Notes: generated from the letters alone by a model not told the origin. DNA of 64,000 bases from Chitinophaga pinensis (GCA_945901065.1 CAMDKI010000005.1:62001-126000), one strand, 5' to 3'. Positions 51,537-61,152 are shown, counted from the stretch's first letter. Numbers and translations: made by a program.

Positions 51537-54173
51537 ATGCTGATGCTGACTAAGAAAAAAGGCAAGTCAACACTGGGGTTACTTTTGCTGGCATCATTTT
51601 TTTGTGCTTTGTGCCCCAATGTGAGTTTTGCCCAAGGTGAGGTAGTGGGAGCCGACCAGATTGTATTGGAAGGGTTTATCAGCGCTGATAAACAATTAGA
51701 AAGTGGAAAGACTTATCTAATCCAACACAATGTAAAAGTAAATGCCGGAGCTACATTGATCATTCCGGCTAATGTTACTTTGCTTTTTGGACCCAACACA
51801 ACTATTGTGGTTGAAGGTGGCTTAAATGTTGCCGGTGCCCCTAATAGCTTTGTGGTTTTCAAAAGCCAAGAGAAGTACAGCCAAGGCACGGGTATTGTAG
51901 TTCGTGGTGCCGAAGGTGCAGACATAACCGTAAAGTATGCCAAGTTTGTGCAGCTTACCACGCCGTTTACCTTCGATTCGGATTGGTATAGAAGCAATGT
52001 GACTATTACCAATAGCGAGTTTAGGGAAATGAATACTGGCGAATCGAATATAATGATTACCAGTCCGCTTAGTAGCCTTTATGCTGTAGGCGATAAGAAA
52101 ACAACTTTTACGTTCTCTAACAACAACTTTATAAACAACTGGGGCTCCATCTTTATTGAAAACTTGCAAGACAATGTTCTTGATTTGAGGTTTAATAACA
52201 ACTTGGTAACCAACAATGTAGTGTATGGTATTGATAAAGGTATACCAAGCAACACACCGGTTTTTGGCTTATATGATGCGGGCGATAAACGTTTCCAAAG
52301 CGAATTGCGCGACAACTCCATTTTCGGAAACTACCAGATTAACGCCGCTACTGATACCATTATTCGCGAAATAAGCGTAGGTATACAAGGAGCAGGCGAA
52401 ACCTTTAGCATGCCTAACAACTTCTTTAGGTCGACCCAAGATGATTACATATCCTCTACTTTCGATCACTTCTACCAGAACAATTCATTGCCATTGTTAG
52501 TGGCACAGCCAGTGCTTACCAAGCCTTCGGCCCAAACTCATGCGCACATTTATAAAGTGAAGCTTGTAGGCAACGAGGTAATGAACTACGCCGAAATACC
52601 GGGTGACTTGCCTGCTACTAACGTAACATTCGAAGTATATTTCAACCGCCCCGTAACCGAGTTTGGCGAAACACAATTGGAATCGGTATTTTATGATACC
52701 ATTAATAACGGTATCCGAATAGACCCAGTTAATGTACTGAACGGTCAGTGGTCGCAAGACAATACCGTGTATACGTTTTCAGTAGCCGATGCTTCGTTTA
52801 TGAAAAATGAATTGAGCTACGTAATTATCAAGAACTTTAAAGATAACGAAGGTTTTGAGACTCCCGATTTTACTATCGGCCAGCGTAAAGCCATCAACAA
52901 CTACAGCAAGCTGTATGCTACTGGTGTTGCTAGTACATACTTCCCGCCGGCAGAGGTTATCAGCAACCCAGGTGGGTTTGATTTGACAGAAGATGAGGTT
53001 AATACCTTATCGACTTTGAACGAATTGGGTGATTTGTCATACTTGGGAGCTTACACTTCTTTGGCTAAAACATGGGAACTTGGTATAATGGCCGGTACCA
53101 TGAACTATAGCGGCGATTTGGCTTCAAAACTTTTTGATAAAGACGAATTTAAATGGGCAGTTGGTATTTACGGGCAATACAATATCTCTAAATGGTTCTC
53201 TGCACGCTTGGCATTTACCCACGGACAAATTAGTGGTTCAGATTTGGATGAAGCTGAAGATGGCCGCAGGCTAAGGGTTGCTAACTTTAGAAACAACATT
53301 TATGAAGGTTCGTTAACGTTCCATTTCCATTTGTTGCAATATGGCATAAGTAAAGGTGAAAGGTTTTCACCTGCCATTTTTGCCGGTATCGGGGTGTTTA
53401 ACCACAACCCAGAAGCTCGAATCTTTACTGGCTTGAATGCATCGGGTGACCCTAGCTATTTGGCATACGATGGAACCAATTTTATTGCTTCTGCTGAAAA
53501 TAATGCTGATTATGTTTGGGTTCCTTTGCACAGCATTGGTACTGAAGGTCAAACATCAACTAGTCCTGATGTAGATCCTGATAATAAATACAGTCCACGC
53601 AATCCGCCTAAAAACTATAACCTATGGCAGATATCTATTCCGTTTGGTTTAACCTTTGATTTCATTATCAATAAATCGTGGACCATAGGTATTGAAGCAA
53701 GCTTCCGCTTTACCCTTACTGATTATTTGGATGACGTAAGTGGTAACTATTGGGATAGGGCAAATTTCGGCCAGTCGGTTGTTGATGCTAATCCTGAAAT
53801 TACTGGAAAACTAGGCAATGGTCTATTCCGTGACAATATTGTATTGCCAAATGATTTACGCGATGTAAATGATGGTACTGGTGGAATTTGGATGTCAGAA
53901 GGACAAATTTTGGTTCGTCCTACTAATGCAATCCCGACTGCCGCTTTCTTGTCAAACCCATCATTGGCTAATGCAATTTTTCAAAATCCTGATGGAAGTA
54001 TTGAATACGAAGCAGGTTTGAATGATGCTAATACGTTCCCAACTGCACGTAAAGGAGACGCAAACCGCGATTGGTTTGCATTCTTTGGTGTAAAGGCCAC
54101 CAAGATATTTGGTTATAATAAGTACCAAAAGAAACAGGCCAAAGACAACGTAACCACTGCGCCTAAATACTAA
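51537..54173 (+). CDS. beta-helix fused to PorG-like (DUF6089) outer-membrane barrel
   Basis: About 878 residues from the ATG at 51537, which gives a normal signal peptide ending VSFAQ. An earlier ATG at 51486 overlaps the gldM stop by one base and would add 17 residues, so coupled translation is also possible. Residues about 35-310 are a right-handed beta-helix (INVKVNAGATLIIPANVTL-like rungs, FSNNNFINNWGSIFIENL). An Ig-like region lies at 330-470, and from about 530 there is a DUF6089 barrel (WELGIMAGTMNYSGDLASKL, RNNIYEGSLTFHFHLLQY, FSPAIFAGIGVFNHNPEA). DUF6089 includes PorG, the barrel that binds the T9SS ring. I infer an outer-membrane partner for the GldLM pair. Confidence 0.85.
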   Translation: MLMLTKKKGKSTLGLLLLASFFCALCPNVSFAQGEVVGADQIVLEGFISADKQLESGKTYLIQHNVKVNAGATLIIPANVTLLFGPNTTIVVEGGLNVAGAPNSFVVFKSQEKYSQGTGIVVRGAEGADITVKYAKFVQLTTPFTFDSDWYRSNVTITNSEFREMNTGESNIMITSPLSSLYAVGDKKTTFTFSNNNFINNWGSIFIENLQDNVLDLRFNNNLVTNNVVYGIDKGIPSNTPVFGLYDAGDKRFQSELRDNSIFGNYQINAATDTIIREISVGIQGAGETFSMPNNFFRSTQDDYISSTFDHFYQNNSLPLLVAQPVLTKPSAQTHAHIYKVKLVGNEVMNYAEIPGDLPATNVTFEVYFNRPVTEFGETQLESVFYDTINNGIRIDPVNVLNGQWSQDNTVYTFSVADASFMKNELSYVIIKNFKDNEGFETPDFTIGQRKAINNYSKLYATGVASTYFPPAEVISNPGGFDLTEDEVNTLSTLNELGDLSYLGAYTSLAKTWELGIMAGTMNYSGDLASKLFDKDEFKWAVGIYGQYNISKWFSARLAFTHGQISGSDLDEAEDGRRLRVANFRNNIYEGSLTFHFHLLQYGISKGERFSPAIFAGIGVFNHNPEARIFTGLNASGDPSYLAYDGTNFIASAENNADYVWVPLHSIGTEGQTSTSPDVDPDNKYSPRNPPKNYNLWQISIPFGLTFDFIINKSWTIGIEASFRFTLTDYLDDVSGNYWDRANFGQSVVDANPEITGKLGNGLFRDNIVLPNDLRDVNDGTGGIWMSEGQILVRPTNAIPTAAFLSNPSLANAIFQNPDGSIEYEAGLNDANTFPTARKGDANRDWFAFFGVKATKIFGYNKYQKKQAKDNVTTAPKY

Positions 54174-54209
54174 TAGCGCAAAGCACCGTAACATAATAGT
54201 ATAAAGTAA

Positions 54210-54241
54210 AAAGAGCCTGGATTGTAAAATCCAGGCTCTTT
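54210..54241. terminator. strong bidirectional terminator after the gldLM operon
   Basis: A 14-base perfect stem (aaagagcctggatt/aatccaggctcttt) with loop gtaa, T-rich on the right and A-rich on the left. It closes the operon ending at 54173 (+) and the gene ending at 54276 (-). Confidence 0.9.
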
Positions 54242-54275
54242 ACTTTTTGTATTTGTATGAGAATCAGAATAATTT

Positions 54276-55340
54276 CTATTGCTGCCCCGACTCTTTGAGT
54301 TTAGTACCCTCGAACTGTAGGATAAATTCGGCACCATATGCGCTGGCGGGCGTTTGAAAACCTGTTTTAAAGTTGCCATTTAGCACCTTTTCGGCAATAT
54401 CAACAGCGGTTAGATAAGTAAGTTTATAACCTTCGGGAACGGTAAGCCATAGTTGTTTGCTTACTCCTGTACTATTTTTCACCTCGCCCCATAGTTTTAT
54501 CTTGCCACTATCTCGTTGCGCTTCGGTGGGCCCAGCGGGTCCGCTGTTTACTTTTTTGATGAGCATGTTTTTAACAAAACCCAACTTGGTTAAAAACGAG
54601 AAATAGCCCATAAGTTTCATGCTCTTAATAACTTTTTCGGGCAAGGCCATATACACTTTAATATTGGGTATTTGAGTGCTGAACCAAGCGGTAGATACAT
54701 CTCCCCACGGAATGGCCACAGCCCAAATAGCTTTGCCATCGCCAAAGTTGATTTGCTTTGTATCAGAGCCAGCTGCTATTGCTTTTATTTGACCATTTTC
54801 GCGAATGGCACTACCTTCGTGCAGACCTTCGATAATGGTTTTTTGAGTACCTCTTGACGAGCGCCCGGCACTGGCAAACGCCATTTCAAGGTACTGGGCA
54901 TCGGGCATCCGAGCTTTTAGCATATTGGCCAAACAATCAGAAGGTACCACATCGAAACCACAGCCGGGCATAAACATAATACCTGCTGCTTTAGCGTCTT
55001 CGGTTTTACGGTTCATGGCCTCAAACACCTTCATTTCGCCAGTTATATCCAAGTAATGTACACCTGCCTTTAGGCAAGCTTGCATCATGGGCTTATAGGT
55101 ATGTATAAAAGGCCCAGCACAATGCAACATTACTTTTGCACCTTGCAAGCATTCATCCAAAGTCTTCGTATCGTCTATGCTAAATGCCTTGAACTCAAGG
55201 CCAAGCTCCTTGGCTAAAGGTTGCAGTTTGTTTGCGTCTCTTCCGGCTAACAAAGGTTTCAAGCCTTTTGCTACTGCATGGCGGGCTATGAGTTCTCCGG
55301 TGTATCCGTAAGCACCGTATATAATTAAGTCTTTGGCCAT
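54276..55340 (-). CDS. saccharopine dehydrogenase-like NADP-binding protein
   Basis: A 354-residue Rossmann protein. It begins DLIIYGAYGYTGELIARHAV (nucleotide motif G-x-x-G-x-x-G), then LLAGRDANKLQPLAKELGL, VMLHCAGPFIHTYKPMMQAC, GVHYLDITGEMKVFEAM and PGCGFDVVPSDCLANML. These features place it with the saccharopine dehydrogenase/trans-acting enoyl reductase group. The exact substrate is unknown; a lipid- or polyketide-related reductase is possible. It lies 71 bases after pabB on the same strand. Confidence 0.85.
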   Translation of the reverse strand: MAKDLIIYGAYGYTGELIARHAVAKGLKPLLAGRDANKLQPLAKELGLEFKAFSIDDTKTLDECLQGAKVMLHCAGPFIHTYKPMMQACLKAGVHYLDITGEMKVFEAMNRKTEDAKAAGIMFMPGCGFDVVPSDCLANMLKARMPDAQYLEMAFASAGRSSRGTQKTIIEGLHEGSAIRENGQIKAIAAGSDTKQINFGDGKAIWAVAIPWGDVSTAWFSTQIPNIKVYMALPEKVIKSMKLMGYFSFLTKLGFVKNMLIKKVNSGPAGPTEAQRDSGKIKLWGEVKNSTGVSKQLWLTVPEGYKLTYLTAVDIAEKVLNGNFKTGFQTPASAYGAEFILQFEGTKLKESGQQ

Positions 55341-55411
55341 TGGCTTAGATTGAAAGTTTAAATAGTGAAGTGGAAAATTAGTGAAAATAGATGAAAAGGC
55401 AATTGTACCGA

Positions 55412-56701
55412 TTACTTTCCGCTCAACACCGATTCAATAGCTGCTGCCTTAAGTAAGCATTCTTCATATTCTTGTTCAGGAACCGAATCCCAGGTAATGG
55501 CACCTCCAACGTGATAAGACAAGTATTGATTGCTTTGGTTGTATGCCAAGCTGCGGATAACGACATTAAAATCAAAATCGGCGTTTGGAGCAAAGTAGCC
55601 TGCGGCTCCTGAATATATGCCACGTTTGGAATGCTCATATTGTTCGGTAAGCTGCATCACTTTTACTTTGGGTGCACCCGTCATAGAGCCCATCGGGAAG
55701 GCATTGCGCAGTGCATCAATGCCATTCACATCTGGTTTGAGTACCCCCGAAACGGCAGATACCAAATGATGCACCTTTGGAAAGGTGTAAACTTGAAATA
55801 GCTCGTTTACCTTTATAGTGCCTGGGGTGCAGCTACGGGTAAGGTCGTTTCGCACCAGGTCTACTATCATTACATTTTCTGCCTGCTCCTTTATATTGTT
55901 GCGTAGTTCGGTTTTCAGAATTTCATCTTTTGCTGGGTTACCATCTCTCTTTATGGTTCCTTTAATGGGCATAGAAGTAATGGTATCGCCTTTCTTTTGT
56001 AAAAACCTTTCTGGGCTAGCACTTAGCAGGTATTTATCATCAAACTTCAGGTAGCAAGAGAAGGGTGCTTTGGAAAGCTGGTTGAGTTTTTCAAAAACGG
56101 CTAATGGATTTATATCAGCACCTTCAGCAAAATATTCTTGGCAGAAATTGATTTCGTATAAATCGCCAGCGGCAATATGCTCTCGCAAGGTTTCAACGGT
56201 TTGCAGGTAATGCTCCTTTGCTATACGAGCTTGCATAGCTATCGGCTTGATAGGCTGCTCGGTAAGTTGGATTGCCTCAATTTGGGCGAATATATCATGC
56301 GGTTGCAAAGAGCTACTTTCAATTACTATACTACCATCCATGTTGATGGTAATGAGGTGGTCGGGTTGAAAGAAACATAAATCGGGGAAACCAGTGCCAT
56401 CGGGTAGGTTACTTACCAAATGTTCTATTTCATTTTTTAGGTCGTAGCCCAAGAAGCCAAAGAGCCAATCTTTGGTTTGGTGCTGGTATTCTTTTAATTG
56501 GTTAAATGCATTGCCAACATTGCATTGCAGCGTTGTTATAGCACCTGCACCAATTAAACAATCGAAACTTGGGTTAGAATAACTAGGGTACTGGTTATGA
56601 TCGAAACTAGCGGCATAACTGAACCCATTAGCCCAATGCAACGCTTTTAGTTTGAATTGCTGCGGGGAGTTGGATTGGTAACTGCCCGATTGGCGCATCA
56701 T
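55412..56701 (-). CDS. pabB: aminodeoxychorismate synthase component I
   Basis: A 429-residue chorismate-binding enzyme that makes 4-amino-4-deoxychorismate for folate synthesis with the glutaminase PabA. The motif SMPIKGTIKRDGNPAKD contains PIKGT, where the Lys separates PabB from TrpE (which has PIAGT). Others are FSCYLKFDDKYLLSASPERFL, ENVMIVDLVRNDLTRSC and NAFPMGSMTGAPKVKVMQL. Slightly shorter at the N-terminus than E. coli PabB. It overlaps purA by four bases, so the two are coupled; pabA and pabC are not in the window. Confidence 0.92.
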   Translation of the reverse strand: MMRQSGSYQSNSPQQFKLKALHWANGFSYAASFDHNQYPSYSNPSFDCLIGAGAITTLQCNVGNAFNQLKEYQHQTKDWLFGFLGYDLKNEIEHLVSNLPDGTGFPDLCFFQPDHLITINMDGSIVIESSSLQPHDIFAQIEAIQLTEQPIKPIAMQARIAKEHYLQTVETLREHIAAGDLYEINFCQEYFAEGADINPLAVFEKLNQLSKAPFSCYLKFDDKYLLSASPERFLQKKGDTITSMPIKGTIKRDGNPAKDEILKTELRNNIKEQAENVMIVDLVRNDLTRSCTPGTIKVNELFQVYTFPKVHHLVSAVSGVLKPDVNGIDALRNAFPMGSMTGAPKVKVMQLTEQYEHSKRGIYSGAAGYFAPNADFDFNVVIRSLAYNQSNQYLSYHVGGAITWDSVPEQEYEECLLKAAAIESVLSGK

Positions 56702-57987
56702 AAAGTGCTGCTTACTTGCTCTTTAAGGATAAATTCCTCCCTACCAGGGCCAGTGGATAGAATAGTGATAGGCACATTTAGGTAACTTTCAAGAAAAGCT
56801 ACGTAATTGGTTATTTCGCTAGGGAGATCATCAAAGTTATGTATGTCGCCAATATCTTTTTGCCAGCCCGGGAAAACCTTATACACTGGTGCAAGATTTG
56901 CCTGACCTAGGTCGTAGGGCAATTCTTGGGTTTGGGTTCCGTTTATATCATACTCGGTGCAGGCACTAAACTCCTCCAGATTGTTCATTACGTCAATCTT
57001 AGTAACAATCAAATCGGTAAGGCCACTTAGCATGCTTGCATACTTCAATGCAGGTAAGTCTATCCATCCGCAGCGACGCGGGCGACCGGTAGTAGCACCA
57101 AACTCCTTGCCTTGTGCACGAAGTTGCTCGCCCATTTCATTGTCCAACTCGGTAGGGAAGGGGCCACTGCCCACACGGGTACAGTATGCCTTGGTTATGC
57201 CATATACCTTGCGGATGCGGGTTGGCGAAACACCCAAACCAATGCTAGCCGAGGCGGATATAGTATTTGATGAAGTAACGAAAGGGTAAGTGCCGAAATT
57301 GATATCTAACATAGAACCTTGTGCACCTTCAGCCAATATGGTTTGGCCTTCGGCTAGCGCATTGTTGAGGTAATATTCGGTATTGATTAGTTTAAGGCGA
57401 CGAAGATTTTCGATTCCTTCAAACCAAGGGCCTTCCAATGCTGCTAGGTCGTACTCTTTATAATCGTAAAAGCCCAATAGCTCTTCGTGCTTTTCTTTAA
57501 GTGCTTGGTAACGTTGTTTAAAGTCAGGCTCCAAAATGTCGCCTACGCGCAAGCCGTTTCGGCCTGTGTGGTCCATATAAGTGGGGCCTATGCCGCGCAA
57601 AGTTGAGCCAATTTTGGCTTTCCCTTTGCGGGTTTCCGATGCTGCATCCAACAACTTGTGGGTAGGCAAAATCAAATGGGCTTTGAGCGATATAACCATC
57701 CTATCGGCTACATCAATACCAAGCGCTTGTAATTTTTCGGTCTCTTTCTGGAACGTAACTGGGTCAATTACAACACCATTGCCTACTACATTGCAAACTC
57801 CCTTGTGAAAAATACCAGAAGGGATAGTGTGCAACACAAAGTTTTCACCATTAATTTTTAGTGTATGGCCAGCATTTGGGCCACCTTGAAAACGGGCAAC
57901 AATATTGTATTTGTCTGCAAGGTAGTCTACGATTTTTCCTTTTCCCTCATCGCCCCATTGCAAACCTAGTAAAACGTCAACGTACAT
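56698..57987 (-). CDS. purA: adenylosuccinate synthase
   Basis: PurA joins IMP and aspartate with GTP to adenylosuccinate, the first step from IMP to AMP. The 429-residue protein has the GTP-binding GLQWGDEGKGKIVDYLADKY, the IMP site FQGGPNAGHTLKI, GSTLRGIGPTYMDHTGRNGLR, LAEGAQGSMLDINFGTYPF and TGRPRRCGWIDLPAL. The length is exactly normal. It sits downstream of the Rsh-Fur-STAS genes and is coupled to pabB by a four-base overlap. Confidence 0.97.
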   Translation of the reverse strand: MYVDVLLGLQWGDEGKGKIVDYLADKYNIVARFQGGPNAGHTLKINGENFVLHTIPSGIFHKGVCNVVGNGVVIDPVTFQKETEKLQALGIDVADRMVISLKAHLILPTHKLLDAASETRKGKAKIGSTLRGIGPTYMDHTGRNGLRVGDILEPDFKQRYQALKEKHEELLGFYDYKEYDLAALEGPWFEGIENLRRLKLINTEYYLNNALAEGQTILAEGAQGSMLDINFGTYPFVTSSNTISASASIGLGVSPTRIRKVYGITKAYCTRVGSGPFPTELDNEMGEQLRAQGKEFGATTGRPRRCGWIDLPALKYASMLSGLTDLIVTKIDVMNNLEEFSACTEYDINGTQTQELPYDLGQANLAPVYKVFPGWQKDIGDIHNFDDLPSEITNYVAFLESYLNVPITILSTGPGREEFILKEQVSSTL

Positions 57988-58030
57988 ATCGGTGTTATAA
58001 ACAGTAATAGTTAGTTAAAGCTGTGCAGCC

Positions 58031-58369
58031 TTATTTATACATTTCAATTGCATCGTTCAAGCTTTCTTTGGCTTGAAAAATGTTGCTCAACTTGGTTATA
58101 ATCAACAAGTTTTGCACTTGCTCGGGCACATTAGCAAGTATTACATCGCCACCAGCTTTACGGGCTTTGGTAAGGCAAGTAAGTAGCATACCTAAACCAG
58201 AGCTGTTTATAAACTTTAAGTCTGATAGGTCAACCACAAAGCGCACTTTGCCTTCCTGTATCATATCGGTTACCTGTTGCAATATATCCTTGGTTTGTAC
58301 ATCGGCCAGCAAGCTACCTTTTAGGGCAAGAACCGAAGCATTTCCGTGAGTACTGATAGTGTAATCCAT
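58031..58369 (-). CDS. STAS-domain anti-sigma factor antagonist
   Basis: A 112-residue single STAS domain of the SpoIIAA/RsbV type: VRFVVDLSDLKFINSSGLGMLL contains the conserved phosphorylatable Ser after IN. Others are KAGGDVILANVPEQVQNLLI and LSNIFQAKESLNDAI. Partners of this family are switch kinases and phosphatases that control a sigma factor; none is adjacent. It lies between fur and purA, 14 bases after fur, in a cluster that elsewhere in Bacteroidota often lacks it. Confidence 0.9.
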   Translation of the reverse strand: MDYTISTHGNASVLALKGSLLADVQTKDILQQVTDMIQEGKVRFVVDLSDLKFINSSGLGMLLTCLTKARKAGGDVILANVPEQVQNLLIITKLSNIFQAKESLNDAIEMYK

Positions 58370-58383
58370 GCGTTTGGGTTTGG

Positions 58384-58827
58384 TTATTTACCTTGTTTCA
58401 TTTCTCGCAGCTTTTGGCAATTGCCGCAAATGCCATACAAATTTAATGAATGATGCGTAATTTTAAAGTTCAGCAAATCGCCCATCATACTTTGTATTTG
58501 TTGTATGCGGGGGTCGCAAAACTCTACTACTTTCTTGCAATCTACACAAATTATATGGTCATGATTCTTGTAGCCATAAGATTTTTCATACTGCGCATAA
58601 CTTTTACCAAATTGGTGTCTCGATACCAGATCGCATGACACGAGCAGATCAAGGGTGTTATATACCGTAGCTCTGCTTATATTGAAACTTTTGTTTTTCA
58701 TTTCGATGTAGAGTGTTTCTGCATCAAAATGATCGTTTCGGCTGTATATTTCTTCCAGTATGGCGTATCGTTCGGGTGTTTTGCGCTGGTTGTGCTGCTC
58801 CAAATACATCGAAAAGATGTTTTTCAC
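58384..58827 (-). CDS. Fur-family transcriptional regulator
   Basis: About 147 residues from the GTG at 58827 ([20 protein letters not shown]), the usual N-terminus of Bacteroidota Fur. The frame continues to a TTG at 58884, but that TTG falls inside a -7-like TTACTTTG box. The winged helix has [21 protein letters not shown] and [20 protein letters not shown]; the dimerisation domain has [17 protein letters not shown] and GICGNCQKL, the two Cys pairs of the structural zinc site. It senses metal or peroxide; which one cannot be decided. Part of the Rsh-Fur-PurA cluster. Confidence 0.88.
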   Translation of the reverse strand: MKNIFSMYLEQHNQRKTPERYAILEEIYSRNDHFDAETLYIEMKNKSFNISRATVYNTLDLLVSCDLVSRHQFGKSYAQYEKSYGYKNHDHIICVDCKKVVEFCDPRIQQIQSMMGDLLNFKITHHSLNLYGICGNCQKLREMKQGK

Positions 58828-58938
58828 CTCTCCAATGATATCTTTCCCACCTGGGGTTATGGTTGGTTTTCCGAACGTTAGCAAAGTAAATACCTAATAT
58901 GAAGTAACAATTGAAACACTGTAGTACAAAAATACGGT

Positions 58939-61152
58939 TTATTGGCGGCTAATGGATAAAATTCCATCGATTCCTTTCAAACGCATAATTAATTTATCTA
59001 GTTGGTCGGTGTCTTCAACAAATACGGTTATCACGCCCTCGAATATACCGTCCTTACTTTCAATGGATAGCGAGCGCATGTTTATCTTCAGCTCCGACGA
59101 TATAATGTTGGTTATTTTGTTCATTACCCCAACATCGTCAATGCCGCTCAATTTCAATTCGGTGAGGAATGCAATGGCATGGTCTTTATTCCACTTGGTT
59201 TTAATAATGCGGTAGCCATAGTTGCTCATCAATTGCACTGCATTGGGGCAGTTGGTTTTGTGTATTTTGATGCCATCGCTTATGGTTACAAAACCAAACA
59301 CATCGTCGCCGGGTATGGGGTTGCAGCAGTTGGCAAACTTATAGTCTATCTTATCCAGGTTATCACCAAAAATCAGTAGCTCGGCATTCTTTTTAAGGGT
59401 ATTTTTTATCGTTTCCTCTACCGAAGGTTGCTTGGCTTCTTGTTTTTCCTCTTTTGGCAGAATGAGTTTATTGCCCAAAAACTGCAAATCGCCTAATTGC
59501 TTAGGGGTGATTTTTTTGGTGGCTACATTGTAGTAAAAGTCTTGTACGCTTTGAAGTTTAAAGTAAGCAACAATGTCGTCCAACAGTTTCGGGTTCAATT
59601 CCAGCTTTTGGTGGCGGAACTTGCGCAGCACCAGTTCTTTGCCATCGGCAGCTACTTTGCGCTTTTCTTCTTTTAGCGCCGATTTTATTTTGGCCTTGGC
59701 TTTGCCAGTCAGTACAAAGTTTAGCCAATCTTCGTTAGGCTTCTGCTTTTTGCTGGTAATAATTTCAACTTGGTCGCCATTGTTAAGCTTATGGCTTAGC
59801 GGCACCAACTTGTGGTTTACCTTAGCCCCAATGCAGGTTACACCAATATCGGAGTGTATATCAAACGCAAAATCGAGGGTAGTTGAGCCGTTGGGCAACA
59901 TTTTCAGTTGACCTTTGGGCGTAAACACATATATCTCGTCTTGAAACAGGTTGAGCTTAAAGTCGTTGATAAAATCGAGCGCATTGCTGTCTTGGTTTTG
60001 TAATACCTCGCGTATGCGGTTCAACCAATCATCCAAAGCACCATCGGCAGTGCCTTCGCCTTCTTTGTATTTCCAGTGGGCAGCGTAGCCTTTTTCGGCA
60101 ATCTCATCCATGCGCTCGGTGCGCACCTGCACCTCTACCCATTTGCCTTTGGGGCCCATTACGGTGGTGTGCAAAGCCTCATAGCCGTTGGTTTTTGGGG
60201 TACTTAGCCAGTCGCGTAAGCGGCTAGGGTTGGGGCGATAAATATCGGTTACTATGGAATAAACCTTCCAGCAATCCGATTTTTCGGTTTCGGGCTCAGG
60301 GTTTAATAACACCCTGATGGCAAACAAATCATACACCTGCTCAAAATCAACCTCTTTGGTTTTCATCTTGTTCCAGATGGAGTGGATGGACTTTGGCCGG
60401 CCGTATATTTGGTAGTTGGTAAACTCCTTATCCAAGCGCTCTTTAATGGGGCGGATGAACTCATTGATGTATCGGGTCCTTTCGCGTTTACTTTCGTTTA
60501 GTTTTTGGGCAATCAATCGGTAGGCTTCGGTCTCCGTGTATTTCATGGAGAGATCTTCCAGCTCCGATTTGATGGCATACAAACCCAAGCGGTGGGCTAG
60601 GGGAGCGTATAGGTAGCTGGTTTCGGATGATATTTTGAGCTGCTTGTTGCGCGGCATACTATCCAGCGTGCGCATGTTGTGCAATCGGTCGGCAATTTTG
60701 ATTAGTATAACGCGAACGTCATCAGTGAGTGTTAGTAGTAGCTTGCGGAAATTTTCGGCTTGCTCGCTGCTGGTTAAATCAAACACGCCAGCAATCTTGG
60801 TTAGGCCGTCTACAATTTTAGCCACCCCGCTGCCAAACTCCCGTTTAATATCCTCCAGCGTTATCTCTGTATCTTCTACTACATCGTGCAATAGGGCGCA
60901 AGCTACCGATGTTGGCCCTAGGCCCATTTCGCCGGCCACAATTTGCGCCACCGCCAGCGGATGCAATATATAAGGCTCACCGCTTTTGCGGCGCATATCT
61001 TTATGGCTCTCCAAGGCTAGGTCAAAAGCATTGCGAATCATCTGCTTATCGCCCTTCTGTAGCTGAGGTTTGATGGCCTTTAGCAAATGGCGATACTCTT
61101 TCAGGATTAACAATCTTTCCTGTTCCAGGTCTATGGTTTGGCTGTGCGGCAT
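58939..61152 (-). CDS. bifunctional (p)ppGpp synthetase/hydrolase Rsh
   Basis: A 737-residue RelA/SpoT homologue. The N-terminal HD hydrolase domain is complete (YILHPLAVAQIVAGEM, LLHDVVEDTEITLEDI, IADRLHNMRTLDSMP). The synthetase domain follows at about 240-360 (GRPKSIHSIWNKMKTK, YDLFAIRVLL, GYEALHTTVMGPKG). TGS (about 405-465: FTPKGQLKMLPNGSTTLDFA), zinc-finger-like NCCNPIPGDDVFGF and an ACT domain at the end complete the normal order. Both active sites look intact, so it probably makes and degrades (p)ppGpp. First gene of the operon with fur, STAS, purA and pabB. Confidence 0.95.
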   Translation of the reverse strand: MPHSQTIDLEQERLLILKEYRHLLKAIKPQLQKGDKQMIRNAFDLALESHKDMRRKSGEPYILHPLAVAQIVAGEMGLGPTSVACALLHDVVEDTEITLEDIKREFGSGVAKIVDGLTKIAGVFDLTSSEQAENFRKLLLTLTDDVRVILIKIADRLHNMRTLDSMPRNKQLKISSETSYLYAPLAHRLGLYAIKSELEDLSMKYTETEAYRLIAQKLNESKRERTRYINEFIRPIKERLDKEFTNYQIYGRPKSIHSIWNKMKTKEVDFEQVYDLFAIRVLLNPEPETEKSDCWKVYSIVTDIYRPNPSRLRDWLSTPKTNGYEALHTTVMGPKGKWVEVQVRTERMDEIAEKGYAAHWKYKEGEGTADGALDDWLNRIREVLQNQDSNALDFINDFKLNLFQDEIYVFTPKGQLKMLPNGSTTLDFAFDIHSDIGVTCIGAKVNHKLVPLSHKLNNGDQVEIITSKKQKPNEDWLNFVLTGKAKAKIKSALKEEKRKVAADGKELVLRKFRHQKLELNPKLLDDIVAYFKLQSVQDFYYNVATKKITPKQLGDLQFLGNKLILPKEEKQEAKQPSVEETIKNTLKKNAELLIFGDNLDKIDYKFANCCNPIPGDDVFGFVTISDGIKIHKTNCPNAVQLMSNYGYRIIKTKWNKDHAIAFLTELKLSGIDDVGVMNKITNIISSELKINMRSLSIESKDGIFEGVITVFVEDTDQLDKLIMRLKGIDGILSISRQ

